The notes beneath the pieces were generated by a model. It searched no databases, had not been told where the DNA came from, and saw only the letters and a program-made list of their open reading frames with translations. Shown here one piece after another: positions 46,101-55,230 of a DNA stretch of 64,000 bases. Where the stretch lies: positions 18,372,495-18,436,494 of the forward strand of contig CM039465.1 in NCBI GenBank assembly GCA_022414725.1, read 5' to 3'. How positions within the stretch are numbered: position 1 is the first letter of the stretch; each line of letters begins with the position of its first letter. This DNA is from Microglena sp. YARC. Taxonomy: Eukaryota > Chlorophyta > Chlorophyceae > Chlamydomonadales > Chlamydomonadaceae. The position numbers and the translations under genes are program-made.

Positions 46101-49100
46101 ACAGTATGTTTTCATGTGTGCTGCATTGTGTTGTGTTCGGTCGTGTTGTGTTGCATTGTGTCCTCCTCCCACCACCAGATTGCGTAACCCAATATTCGAC
46201 TTAATGGCAGGCTCCAGGAAGCAGAATGAAACGTTGGAGAACAGGGAGAATCCAATCTGAAAGGTATTATTATGTAATGTTGCGTTGTGTTCTGTAACGT
46301 TGTGTTCTGTAATGCTGTGTTGGGTTGCCTTCAGTAATGTTGTGTTCTGGCGCGTTATGTAATGTTGCGTTGTGCTGCGTCCTGTAATGTTTGGAGTGAT
46401 GCGTTCTGTAATGTTGTGGGGTGTTGTGTTCTGTTTTTTTTGTCGCGTGCACAATCTCTGTGTTCATGTGGTAATGTGACTGATACATCATTCAGTTATG
46501 ATTCATATGACTAATACATGATTTGGTTATGATTCATGTGACTGATACATGATTCAGTTATGATTCATATGACTAAAACATGATTCAGTTATGATTCATA
46601 TGACTAACTTGTGGTTCAGTTAAGATTCAAAGGACTGATACATGATTCAGTTATGATTTGTATTTTACATACAAATCATGAATGATTTGTATTACTGATA
46701 TATGATTCAGTTATGATTTGTATTACAAACACGAATCATGAATGATTTGTATGACCGATATCAAATTCAGTTATGATTCATATTATACATACGAATCATG
46801 AATGATTTGTATGCATGATTCATACGAATATATATCATGAGTGATTTGTATGGGTCGTGTGAATCACTCATATGGCCATCATTTGTAGGGTCGGGATGCC
46901 AACATATATTTTGATTTTTGTACGCCGTATAAATGTATGAACGTATGAACATTTGCATATAAACGTATGAAAACGTAAGAGGAAAATTATACACTTCTCG
47001 ATAAAATACTTTTACATGGGTTTAAAGATATTGCTGCGTAGTTAATTTCCTTGGCATCACATATCAACTCTAAAAAAAATAGGACAAGTTTAGATTGTCC
47101 AAATCTCATAACATAAATCACGACCAGAAGCGCGTTGACCGAGAAGCGCGGTGCCAATCTAAAGGAGCCATTCACCGCCAATAATATTGTTACTGTCTAT
47201 GTTACCATGTTCGCGTTGCACTAGGCTCAAGTCATCTTTATAGGCAGCTCCCTGAGTCAGCTACAGGTGTCAGACCAAGTATGTGAGTATGTCGCAGCTT
47301 CTAGGCAGCTCCTTAAGTCAGCTACTGATTCAGTCCTCCAGGCCCATGGCATCCAAGGCCACCTCCTCATCAACGTAGACTTTGTGGGCAAGGTCAGCGT
47401 TGGCAGCTATCTACATCATCTTTTCCCCCCTTTCAAATGAGAGGTTGGCCCTCTGCTTTGTGTACACCCGCCCAAACTTGAAGAAAAAGTGCGGTGCCAA
47501 AATAAGGGTGCCATTCAACGCCAGTTGGAATAGTATATAACCGTATACGTGTATAATAATATAACTCTGTTGCAATAGTGTCCATGTTCACATTGCACTA
47601 GGCTTAAACCATCAATCAACCGAGCCCTCATGGGAGCCCAATGGAATGGAAGGCTAGGTGACAATCTGATATGTGTGCATGATATCTGGCTATCTAAATC
47701 AAGCTTTGGGCCAAATTTAAACAAAATGGTACACTTGAAAGGTTGATTTTATTGCATATTGTGATAGAGGAGGTCAGTAGCTTTCCAATGAGCTATCAAA
47801 ATCAAATATTGAATGAAAACCGAGTAAGTTAAATGCCGGGAAGCGTGCTGTACTTTTCAAAGTAAACGACTCATACGTTTGTACATACGTATGAATATAC
47901 GTTTCGAGAATACATCATACGTATGAACATACGTATGATTATATGAACGGATGATCATACGTTCATATGTCGGCCCAACCCTAATCATTTGTATGAATCA
48001 TGCGAATCACTCATACGGTCATCATTTGTATGAGTCGTGCAAATCACTCATACGGTCATCATTTGTATGAGTCATGCGAATCACTCATACTGTCATCATT
48101 TGCATGACTGTGTGAGTTAGCCTAAACGCGCAATGTCAGACATTACTGTATGAGCGTATGAATTTATGACTGTATGAGTGAGATATGACTGTACGAGTGT
48201 ATGACTGTACGAGTGTATGCGTGAGACATGACTGTATGAGTGTAAGAGTGAGACATGACTGTATGGCTGTAAGAGTGAGACATGACCGTATGGCTGTAAG
48301 AGTGAGACATGACTGTATGAGTGTATGAGTGAGACATGACTGTATGACTGTATGAGTGAGTCATGTCCACGCACGGTCCGACCAGGGGGGCAGAGTTATT
48401 GCTATGGGCTAAATCCCACGAGCAGGTGCACATGTAGGTTAGGAAGATTACAATGCATATGTGTGTGTATGTGTGTGTGTGTGTGTGTGTGTGCCTCTCT
48501 CTGCGGCTGTTTGCATGCATGCATTGGCCTAGCAGGAGATCAGAAAGGTCAGACCAGTGGGGACCATGGATCCCATCCTTCACATGTGTACCTGCCGTAC
48601 TCCCCACTGTTTTTTTCCGCGCGACGAGTCACAAATTGAGCGACTTGGTGCAACCCCAGTGCGACGTACTGTCCCCTACACCCCTCGGATCGCAAAGCGT
48701 GGAGCCCGGGGGGGTTGGGGGGGGCATTACTGACTAGTTAAGCCGGACCCATGCGACGCCATGCAGCGACAGAATGGCAACACGTCGCACACAAAAAAGG
48801 CCTTATATAGCCTCTCCCTGGCTGCTGCCCCCCCCCCCCACCACCACCACCACACCCACCCACCCACACACACACACACTCGCACCACCCCCAACGTAAA
48901 GCTGCATCCCCACCCCCAACATACTGCTAAAGGACGCATGCTGAGTCTATGTGACAGACATCTTCATGCCTAGTCTGAAGCAGTCAGCGACATTTAGACT
49001 CACAGTGTTCTCTCACTGAGGACAGAGTTATTGTCAAGGGGTTAAGGGGTTAAGATATTTTTAATGAGGAGGTCCTACGGTGACTACTGGTAGCTCCGGC

Positions 49101-49351
49101 TTACGCTGTGGTGTCCTTAATTTCACGTCCTGTGAGTAACTGCATTACACGGATGTAACAATTTCAATTTCAATTTCAAGGGGTCCTTCCCATGAGCAGG
49201 TGCACATGGAGGTAAGGAAGAATGCAATCCATGTGTGTGTTAGTGTGTGGTGCGTGGTATGCGTGTGTGCGTCTATCTCTGCGGAGGTTGGCATGCATGC
49301 GTTAATTGATGTACAGGCATGTGTTTGCTTATGCCTGTGTGTGTGTGTGTT

Positions 49352-49427
<76 letters not shown>

Positions 49428-49952
49428 TATATTAACATGCATGCATGGCCGCACCAAGAGAGCAGGATCATTGCCGTAAACCTCCTTCCAAGGACCAGGG
49501 GCTGCGGCTACACTGAAGCAGACCCAATCGGACATCATGGCTAGCGCGGACAGGATAGCAAGCTGCACCCATCGCTGTTTATACAGGATAAAAGGTCCGC
49601 CTGGGGGGCTCTTTACAGAAACACTGCTGATTTTGCTACTGCTGCATGAGACAGGGTTCCTGCTGGCCGTGGTGCTGGTGATGCTAGTGGTGCTGGTGGA
49701 GCCCTTGCTGCTCAAACTACTGCTGCAAATCATGGCAGTCCTAGTGGTGCTGCTGCATGGCACTGATAATGGGGTACTGCAGCCACTGCTGCGCTGCCCC
49801 AGGCCGATCCACCCCAAATGCTTAGAGGCTGGCAAGGCTTGCTGACTAACACTGCTGCATGCTGATGCCCACATGGAAGGCCGCATGGATGGCCGCATGG
49901 ATGGCCGCATAAGCACTGGGTGGGAGCTGCTTGAGGTGGCCACTCTGCTCAT
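34915..49952 (-). CDS. SLC49-type (FLVCR/DIRC2/MFSD7-like) major facilitator transporter, 7 exons
   Basis: Exons on the minus strand: 49952-49455, 45760-45542, 44238-44026, 42765-42634, 40500-40380, 38343-38111 and 35154-34915. All junctions are GT-AG, phases agree, and the sum is 1656 nt: 551 residues plus stop, the usual size for the family. The N-terminal ~120 residues are Ser/Met-rich and cytosolic; then YKQRWVQLAILSALAMMSDW (TM1), YGNDPALL, FTNVLFCFLEPAIESRIGLR (TM2), the marker IWFGSKERALSTAVAINFNQ with VGIGLAFLVGG, the central loop EAPPTPPTES, and in the second half GILLGGYVDRTKKYKT and GAIVGPVQPIGAELGVE. Relatives move haem, choline or other small solutes across the plasma or lysosomal membrane; the substrate here is unknown. 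A second copy of exon 1 lies at 54388-53891. The introns total about 13.4 kb and consist mostly of tandem copies of exon ends. Confidence 0.85.
35160..36145. repeat. Two degenerate tandem arrays in transporter intron 6
   Basis: 35200-35890: ~100-180-bp units with TAATGCTAAGCCTTATTTTTAGCAAT and CATCCTCATAT-ATCAAGTGAAGG, interrupted by poly-C and poly-G runs. 35885-36145: about five 47-bp units of TATCTGATTGTGGATTGATA...TTTAACACAAAGCATCA. 35390-35465 carries the dispersed CACGCCTCGTAATAAGGC repeat. Confidence 0.8.
36146..36330 (+). repeat. GCGGAAAATTGGCGGAG-family repeat in intron 6
   Basis: Starts inside the family at AAGCGACGCGG and ends GGGGACGCTCTGCCAAAAAC. Confidence 0.7.
36540..36742 (+). 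mobile_element. tRNA-derived SINE, best-preserved copy
   Basis: ATTGGTCTAGTGGTACAC (box A), a CGCTTTGAGG anticodon-arm-like part (TTG, Gln-like), GGTTTGATTCCCCC (box B), then the shared body to CCACCAGGCGTCATCATTAC. Located in intron 6 of the transporter, antisense to it. Confidence 0.75.
36900..37185 (+). repeat. AT-rich tandem TTAATTAAATTAT units and a (CATAC)-tailed retroposon end
   Basis: 36960-37070 repeats TTTAATTAAATTATTTTCCATATG. 37100-37185 has GGTTGGTATAGTCCATTGAGCCTATTTGG...GGACTGTAACATACATAC, also at 42375-42455 and, without the tail, 21450 and 21665. Confidence 0.65.
37200..38110 (-). repeat. ~130-bp array copying the exon-6 donor end
   Basis: At about 37390, 37855 and 37985 the sequence ACTCACCTCCA...GC(G/T)CC(T/G)A(T/C)GGGCTGGACAGGTC repeats the last codons of exon 6 (VQPIGAELGVE) and its donor, joined to AACCAACCCTCAACC filler. 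37540-37660 is a 42-bp repeat (GGTGGCTTGAGACGAAGGCCTGGGTCATTGTC). Confidence 0.85.
38111..38343 (-). CDS. Transporter exon 6 (TM8-TM10)
   Basis: 233 nt, acceptor CATTCCACAG, donor GTGAGTTGC. Encodes VAIVVGGILLGGYVDRTKK and GAIVGPVQPIGAELGVE. Confidence 0.85.
38395..39265 (-). repeat. ~25-bp minisatellite (GTGAAGAGTGAAGAGAATGAAGAGA) in intron 5
   Basis: Over 30 variant units. The pyrimidine-rich strand is the transcribed strand of the intron, so it adds a ~870-nt CT-rich tract before exon 6. Long frames (LFTLHTLF repeats) that run into exon 6 are chance readings. Confidence 0.95.
39545..40379 (-). repeat. ~35-40-bp array starting at the exon-5 donor
   Basis: On the gene strand, units of GTGGTTTCAGTCGGGGTTCACTGTG run without a break from the donor GTGGGTGCCACTGTGGTG for over 800 bp, with a higher-order repeat of ~116 bp (39860-40310). 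Confidence 0.9.
40380..40500 (-). CDS. Transporter exon 5 (TM7)
   Basis: 121 nt, acceptor TGCTTGTGCAG, donor GTGGGTGC; encodes VAFVASIGISNVMSAFFDHD and ends in phase 1 (GCA G), which exon 6 completes. Confidence 0.85.
40501..41300 (-). repeat. ~42-45-bp array copying the exon-5 acceptor
   Basis: About 14 units. In the six nearest the exon, the gene strand reads CAACAACA...CAACTGATGCTTGTGCAG, identical to the true acceptor at 40501-40503; farther units decay (CACATTAG, CGCATCAG variants). Confidence 0.95.
41389..41465 (+). repeat. Internally deleted GCGGAAAATTGGCGGAG-family copy
   Basis: CAATGCAGCGTCGCCTTGGG jumps directly to TGGGTAACACTGGGGGCTCC and ends GAGGCTCCGCCAAAAAC. Confidence 0.55.
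41640..41815. repeat. ~52-bp tandem repeat, about 4 units
   Basis: GGGGGAAGTCTGGTACTGGT...GAAAACATGATGTAAGGCA, nearly identical units; the last word recurs at 42503. Confidence 0.9.
41880..42240 (-). repeat. Degenerate copies of transporter exon 4 3' part
   Basis: 42100-42215 aligns with 42618-42728: CCTGG-CGCAC-AG-GCAT, GAGAAGCCAGGTGTC(C/T)TGAGGAG, ATTGGAGGTCTGAC. A weaker copy at 41880-42060 includes (TG)n and a 40-base G run. Confidence 0.75.
42634..42765 (-). CDS. Transporter exon 4 (central loop)
   Basis: 44 codons, acceptor GTCTCTGCAG, donor GTGCGTCC. Encodes EAPPTPPTESARVREEG and FLSTTGQLLKTPGFSHAL, matching the cytosolic loop between the two six-helix halves of the family. Confidence 0.8.
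42766..42950 (-). repeat. 63-bp array (3 units) at the exon-4 acceptor
   Basis: Units CAGAGGGTT(T/C)AGGGCTTTGG...GGCATAACATGAAGGGTT begin at the acceptor; on the gene strand each repeats CCCTCTG(T/C)CT before the splice site. Confidence 0.85.
43080..43990. repeat. (TAC)n-rich array in intron 3
   Basis: ACTACTAC runs mixed with CAACCTAGTACTACGTACGT in a ~95-bp higher-order pattern (about nine units), reaching to within 60 bp of the exon-3 donor. Confidence 0.9.
44026..44238 (-). CDS. Transporter exon 3 (WFG-ER motif)
   Basis: 71 codons, acceptor CACCGTCCAG, donor GTGTGCTC. Opens CTPPLLSAIWFGSKERAL, the best family marker, and ends SALATISAFFFFK. Confidence 0.85.
44240..44580 (-). repeat. ~40-45-bp G-rich array copying the exon-3 acceptor
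   Basis: GTGCACTGGAGTGTGGGG at about 44234, 44275, 44317, 44364, 44417, 44459, 44507 and 44560. On the gene strand each unit ends CACTCCAG followed by TGCAC, the same as the true acceptor and first exon bases. Confidence 0.9.
44700..44915. repeat. CTACCAGAAGCGATC-family repeat in intron 2
   Basis: AGTAACGATCGCTACATGGG to CCCCCTTTCTGAACCGGAAA; relative of 9578 and 32217. Confidence 0.7.
44925..45541 (-). repeat. ~150-bp array (4 extra copies) of the exon-2 donor end
   Basis: Units at about 44930, 45100, 45255 and 45397 copy the exon part for PLEVLGTVMVGAAQPFFQ and its donor (ACCTGGAAGAAAGGCTG on the plus strand) with scattered changes. Confidence 0.9.
45542..45760 (-). CDS. Transporter exon 2 (TM2-TM4 region)
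   Basis: 73 codons, acceptor TATACCTTGCAG, donor GTGTGTAATG. Encodes LRNLVVGGGVLMTVGCFLRS and LEVLGTVMVGAAQPFFQ. The exon is bracketed by tandem copies of its own two ends. Confidence 0.85.
45761..46265 (-). repeat. ~155-bp array (3 extra copies) of the exon-2 acceptor end
   Basis: Units at 45830, 45985 and 46160 copy CTCCTCCCACCACCAG...GGCAGGCTCCAGGAAGCAGA, the first half of exon 2, and the acceptor CCTTGCAG. Followed by TAATGTTGTGTTC repeats to 46440. Confidence 0.9.
46470..46870. repeat. TGATTCAGTTATGATTCATATGAC tandem repeat
   Basis: About ten units of 32-55 bp, many containing the palindromic words ATGATTCAT and CATACGAATCATG. Confidence 0.9.
46886..47983. mobile_element. hAT-like element with TAGGG ends, 1.1 kb
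   Basis: Left end TAGGGTCGGG, right end CCCAACCCTA, perfect 8-bp flanking duplication ATCATTTG (46878-46885 and 47984-47991). Outer sequences match the element at 20635-22715, including CATGGGTTTAAAG and CAAGCGCGTTGACC-like words. The middle (47240-47340) holds an M1 MITE fragment. No transposase. Confidence 0.85.
48000..48365. repeat. TATGAGTGAGACATGACTG minisatellite (also 52437-52802)
   Basis: 48000-48115 has 43-bp units of CATTTGTATGAGTCATGCGAATCACTCATAC; 48140-48365 has ~21-40-bp units with TGTATGAGTGAGACATGACTG. Confidence 0.9.
48366..49330 (-). repeat. Degenerate copies of transporter exon-1 3' end in intron 1
   Basis: At 48360-48440 the gene strand translates as SNNSAPLVGPC, to compare with GNDPALLVRPC across the real exon-1 donor. 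48420-48530 and 49195-49310 share GAGCAGGTGCACATG-AGGT, (GT)n and GCATGCATGC with each other. 49075-49180 is the GTAAGCCGGAGCTA dispersed repeat. 48830-48900 is C/CA-rich. The second duplicate carries all of this at +4437. Confidence 0.6.
49363..49426. repeat. (GA)n microsatellite after (GT)n
   Basis: About 31 GA units, 30 bp from the exon-1 donor; longer in the second copy (53792-53860). Confidence 0.95.
49455..49952 (-). CDS. Transporter exon 1 (inner copy)
   Basis: 166 codons from ATG at 49952 (MSRVATSSSSHPVL) to TTG|GTGCGG. This ATG is chosen because the frame further upstream lies in a poly-G/poly-C microsatellite that differs between the two duplicate copies. Contains RPSMRPSMRPSM repeats, a Ser-rich tail and TM1. 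Confidence 0.8.
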
Positions 49953-50795
49953 GATGTATGTATGTATGTGGGGGGGGGGTGGGGGGGGGTAGGAGGGGGT
50001 AGGAGGGGGTAGGGGTGGGGGGGTACGGCCACGAGGGCGGGCACCGAGGAAGCTGGCTAGTACTTGATCCGAGGCGGGAGGGAGGAGAAGAATCAACTAA
50101 CAGGTACGATTATTTTGACCGTCCGCGCTTTGATGGTGATGGTGATGGCGATCCTCGATGATGGCCTTGGCTGGTTGATGACAATTGGGGCACTCTAGTG
50201 TCGCGCGCTTTATCTGCCACGCTTGGCAGCCGCCAGATTAAAATATTGCTGCGAATTGGATGCGTCGAATTATTTATGGATTGGATGGATAGGGGCAGAC
50301 TCTACCTAGAAAGATGTGAAGTTGAAGTCCAGAGCAACCTAACACACCGCGATGGTGATTACAGTCTGCAGAACGTCGGTGGATCACAGCCGCACAGTCA
50401 ACTTGCCGTCTTGTGGGTCCTGGCATCCAAGGCGGCCCTGCGCGGCCCAGCGTGTAATTTCCAGTCACACACCTCCCGTCCTCGCTGGCACAAGTTTCAA
50501 GTCCTGTTCGACTCCCGCTCCCGTTGGACTCACAATAGATTTCCAAGTCAGCGTCAGGGAACGGGGAACGGATCTGGACGGATCTGGACCGAGTCCTGGC
50601 CGGTCCTGGCCGATGATTGCGTATCGAGCAGGCGATCGCAGGTGGCTTTGCCCGCGCGACGTATATTAGGAATCGCTCACCTGCCCGAGTAAAGCTCAAC
50701 TTGTCAACTCCCCCAGCTCAGTCCACAAAACGCATTCCCAAGGAGGGTCAGGACACAGGTCAGTCTGTGGAGCCAGAAATCTGCCATTTATTCTA
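49953..50795 (-). promoter_or_regulatory. Upstream region of the transporter; GC-rich, open in several frames
   Basis: A poly-G tract (49970-50030) is followed by GC-rich DNA in which frames of 140-165 codons stay open on both strands (50198-50692 plus, 50274-50699 minus). No family is recognised in any frame, and the GC content alone can explain them. It is the likely promoter and 5' leader of the transporter. Identical region in the duplicate at 54389-55222. Confidence 0.4.
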
Positions 50796-50802
50796 GGAAC
50801 AC

Positions 50803-52386
50803 TACATTACATTACATTACATTACATTACATTACATTACATTACATTACATGTTCAAGTCTACTTGACACCGCGAGGGTGTATGAGACTCAGTGCTTTA
50901 AACAAAAAGAAAAGGCACCCACAAAGCAAAAAAAACCATTACATCAGGTGTGTGTCGAGGGCAAACAAACCAAGCTCCCAACCATTTTGGTGGCGTAGGT
51001 ATTAAACCCCCGAGAGCAGGACCCAGATCTCAACCACTAACAGTGGCGAAGGTAAGAAGCTAACAAATGAGAAGTCACAAGATGAAGAAAAAAATTACGA
51101 TGCCACTAAGCAGTCCAGGCCTTCCTGTCTTGCTCTTCTACAAGTAGACAGATAGTCGGCTAAGTTGCTCCAAAAAGTCTTAGTGCCATTTCCATTCATA
51201 CAGGTTCTGAATGTGGAATCGCAGAATTCCACATTCCATACGGTTAAGTTGGTATCCTCATGGACATGCCTATAAATATCTGTTAACAGCTTCTGGTAGC
51301 GGAGGCGAATATGTTTATAAAAAGGGCACTCAAACATATGCATTTCATTCTCAGGTTTTTTGGAACCCACACAGTTGACAGTGTCTCATTGAACTGGGGA
51401 TGTGTGCTCCATCCACCACCCTAATTCTTTCTGTGTCCAGCCAATGGGAGCCCATTCTAAACTATGCTTTAGAACGAATCTGATCCTGCTTGTGTAAGGC
51501 GGATGTGAAGGGAATCAAGCCATTCTCATCATTACTGTTGGCTGCGAACCATTTCTGGTATCGGAGGCGTTTAAAGCCAACCCTTCTCTCATTAGGGATG
51601 TCTCTGACTGCATTGGTGTCACTTGGGTACTTATACCTCCATGACTCAAAAACTTCAGACATAATACCTTCGACATCGACAGCCTCCAAAATGTTGAGAT
51701 TTTTACTGGATCCAAGCTTGTGGAGAGCACAGCGTAAGTCATGAACCCAGCCAGTGTTGGAATCAAAAGATTCCTCAAGAGCCATTCTAATGAGATCCTC
51801 AGGTTTTTTATCTATGATCTTGTTCCAGAAGCGCAAAGCTTGCTTAAGCCAAGCAAAACACACCGGGGGTCTACCCGGCTCTTCCATGATACTATTAGAT
51901 GTTGAAGAAGATGTGAGATTCGTACATGTTCATATGCCTTCATATCATGAAACGCTAGGTCATGTTGGAATGCTGTTTCTGTCCACAAAAAGAGGCACGG
52001 GGCACAATACATAAGGGAACATGTTTTCTACCACACAGTTACCACATAAAAGAAACCAGGGTTATATTCTGCTCCAGGAAACCTGGCACACGTGGAGTCG
52101 TGGAATAACCGATTGGCCATCACCCTACTACTTAGCGTTGTGTTGCAGTCTTACAGATGCAGATTTTGAAACCGGTAGCGTCGCAAGAAGCAGATTTTGA
52201 GATGGGCTGTCTCGATAAGTAGATTTGGGCGTCCCACTGGAAAACCCTGTATGGCACAATGAGCCTCAACACAACTTTCTGAATCCATGCCGCCTGGTTT
52301 TTGTCTGGGTGTCCACCCTAATTGGTGTAAAATATGGTATTTTCTCGGTATTTTCATAAGAAAAACCTCACTACCGTACTATTTAT
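50803..52386 (-). pseudogene. 5'-truncated LINE, copy 1
   Basis: On the minus strand the C-terminal part of a reverse transcriptase-type polyprotein: GRPPVCFAWLKQALRFWNK, RRVGFKRLRYQKWFA, an in-frame TAG, then GSHWLDTERIRVV and (after a one-base shift in a T run, six instead of five) KPENEMHMFECPFYKHIRL. The 3' part ends in about ten (TGTAA) units at 50803-50851. Same family as 21945-22290. Confidence 0.75.
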
Positions 52387-53781
52387 TTAATTCCCCTAAT
52401 CACTTATTTAACTACCCCTAATCATTTGTATGAATCATGCGAATCACTCATACGGTCATCATTTGTATGAGTCGTGCAAATCACTCATACGGTCATCATT
52501 TGTATGAGTCATGCGAATCACTCATACTGTCATCATTTGCATGACTGTGTGAGTTAGCCTAAACGCGCAATGTCAGACATTACTGTATGAGCGTATGAAT
52601 TTATGACTGTATGAGTGAGATATGACTGTACGAGTGTATGACTGTACGAGTGTATGCGTGAGACATGACTGTATGAGTGTAAGAGTGAGACATGACTGTA
52701 TGGCTGTAAGAGTGAGACATGACCGTATGGCTGTAAGAGTGAGACATGACTGTATGAGTGTATGAGTGAGACATGACTGTATGACTGTATGAGTGAGTCA
52801 TGTCCACGCACGGTCCGACCAGGGGGGCAGAGTTATTGCTATGGGCTAAATCCCACGAGCAGGTGCACATGTAGGTTAGGAAGATTACAATGCATATGTG
52901 TGTGTATGTGTGTGTGTGTGTGTGTGTGCCTCTCTCTGCGGCTGTTTGCATGCATGCATTGGCCTAGCAGGAGATCAGAAAGGTCAGACCAGTGGGGACC
53001 ATGGATCCCATCCTTCACATGTGTACCTGCCGTACTCCCCACTGTTTTTTTCCGCGCGACGAGTCACAAATTGAGCGACTTGGTGCAACCCCAGTGCGAC
53101 GTACTGTCCCCCACACCCCTCGGATCGCAAAGCGTGGAGCCCGGGGGGGTTGGGGGGGCATTACTGACTAGTTAAGCCGGACCCATGCGACGCCATGCAG
53201 CGACAGAATGGCAACACGTCGCACACAAGAAAGGCCTTATATAGCCTCTCCCTGGCTGCTGCCCCCCCCCCCCCCCCCACCACCACACCCACCCACCCAC
53301 ACACACACACACTCGCACCACCCCCAACGTAAAGCTGCATCCCCACCCCCAACATACTGCTAAAGGACGCATGCTGAGTCTATGTGACAGACATCTTCAT
53401 GCCTAGTCTGAAGCAGTCAGCGACATTTAGACTCACAGTGTTCTCTCACTGAGGACAGAGTTATTGTCAAGGGGTTAAGGGGTTAAGATATTTTTAATGA
53501 GGAGGTCCTACGGTGACTACTGGTAGCTCCGGCTTACGCTGTGGTGTCCTTAATTTCACGTCCTGTGAGTAACTGCATTACACGGATGTAACAATTTCAA
53601 TTTCAATTTCAAGGGTCCTTCCCATGAGCAGGTGCACATGGAGGTAAGGAAGAATGCAATCCATGTGTGTGTTAGTGTGTGGTGCGTGGTATGCGTGTGT
53701 GCGTCTATCTCTGCGGAGGTTGGCATGCATGCGTTAATTGATGTACAGGCATGTGTTTGCTTATGCCTGTGTGTGTGTGTT

Positions 53782-53863
<82 letters not shown>

Positions 53864-53890
53864 TATATTAACATGCATGCATGGCCGCAC

Positions 53891-54388
53891 CAAGAGAGCA
53901 GGATCATTGCCGTAAACCTCCTTCCAAGGACCAGGGGCTGCGGCTACACTGAAGCAGACCCAATCGGACATCATGGCTAGCGCGGACAGGATAGCAAGCT
54001 GCACCCATCGCTGTTTATACAGGATGAAAGGTCCGCCTGGGGGGCTCTTTACAGAAACACTGCTGATTTTGCTACTGCTGCATGAGACAGGGTTCCTGCT
54101 GGCCGTGGTGCTGGTGATGCTAGTGGTGCTGGTGGAGCCCTTGCTGCTCAAACTACTGCTGCAAATCATGGCAGTCCTAGTGGTGCTGCTGCATGGCACT
54201 GATAATGGGGTACTGCAGCCACTGCTGCGCTGCCCCAGGCCGATCCACCCCAAATGCTTAGAGGCTGGCATGGCTTGCTGACTAACACTGCTGCATGCTG
54301 ATGCCCACATGGAAGGCCGCATGGATGGCCGCATGGATGGCCGCATAAGCACTGGGTGGGAGCTGCTTGAGGTGGCCACTCTGCTCAT
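53891..54388 (-). CDS. Transporter exon 1, duplicate (outer) copy
   Basis: 498 nt, same start and same donor as the inner exon 1. It differs by one residue (Leu40 in the inner copy, Met40 here) and a silent change at the Phe before ILYKQR. Its donor could splice to exon 2 at 45760, skipping the inner copy, so both may act as alternative first exons. Confidence 0.65.
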
Positions 54389-55230
54389 GATGTATGTATG
54401 TGGGGGCGGGGGTGGGGTGGGGGGGGTAGGAGGGGGTAGGGGTGGGGGGGGTACGGCCACGAGGGCGGGCACCGAGGAAGCTGGCTAGTACTTGATCCGA
54501 GGCGGGAGGGAGGAGAAGAATCAACTAACAGGTACGATTATTTTGACCGTCCGCGCTTTGATGGTGATGGTGATGGCGATCCTCGATGATGGCCTTGGCT
54601 GGTTGATGACAATTGGGGCACTCTAGTGTCGCGCGCTTTATCTGCCACGCTTGGCAGCCGCCAGATTAAAATATTGCTGCGAATTGGATGCGTCGAATTA
54701 TTTATGGATTGGATGGATAGGGGCAGACTCTACCTAGAAAGATGTGAAGTTGAAGTCCAGAGCAACCTAACACACCGCGATGGTGATTACAGTCTGCAGA
54801 ACGTCGGTGGATCACAGCCGCACAGTCAACTTGCCGTCTTGTGGGTCCTGGCATCCAAGGCGGCCCTGCGCGGCCCAGCGTGTAATTTCCAGTCACACAC
54901 CTCCCGTCCTCGCTGGCACAAGTTTCAAGTCCTGTTCGACTCCCGCTCCCGTTGGACTCACGATAGATTTCCAAGTCAGCGTCAGGGAACGGGGAACGGA
55001 TCTGGACGGATCTGGACCGAGTCCTGGCCGGTCCTGGCCGATGATTGCGTATCGAGCAGGCGATCGCAGGTGGCTTTGCCCGCGCGACGTATATTAGGAA
55101 TCGCTCACCTGCCCGAGTAAAGCTCAACTTGTCAACTCCCCCAGCTCAGTCCACAAAACGCATTCCCAAGGAGGGTCAGGACACAGGTCAGTCTGTGGAG
55201 CCAGAAATCTGCCATTTATTCTAGGAACAC

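Larger units (their letters stand above)
47979..52386. repeat. 4.4-kb tandem duplication, copy 1
   Basis: 4408 bp nearly identical to 52416-56853. Contents left to right: TATGAGTGAGACATGACTG minisatellite, exon-1 derived repeats, (GT)n and (GA)n, transporter exon 1, a GC-rich upstream region and a LINE 3' part. Differences are mostly in microsatellites. Confidence 0.95.

Noticed and set aside
49329..50096. 255-codon reading of exon 1 including upstream Pro-rich and downstream Ser-Leu repeats
   Set aside because: The ends differ between duplicate copies by microsatellite length and pass the GT donor; only 49952-49455 is kept.
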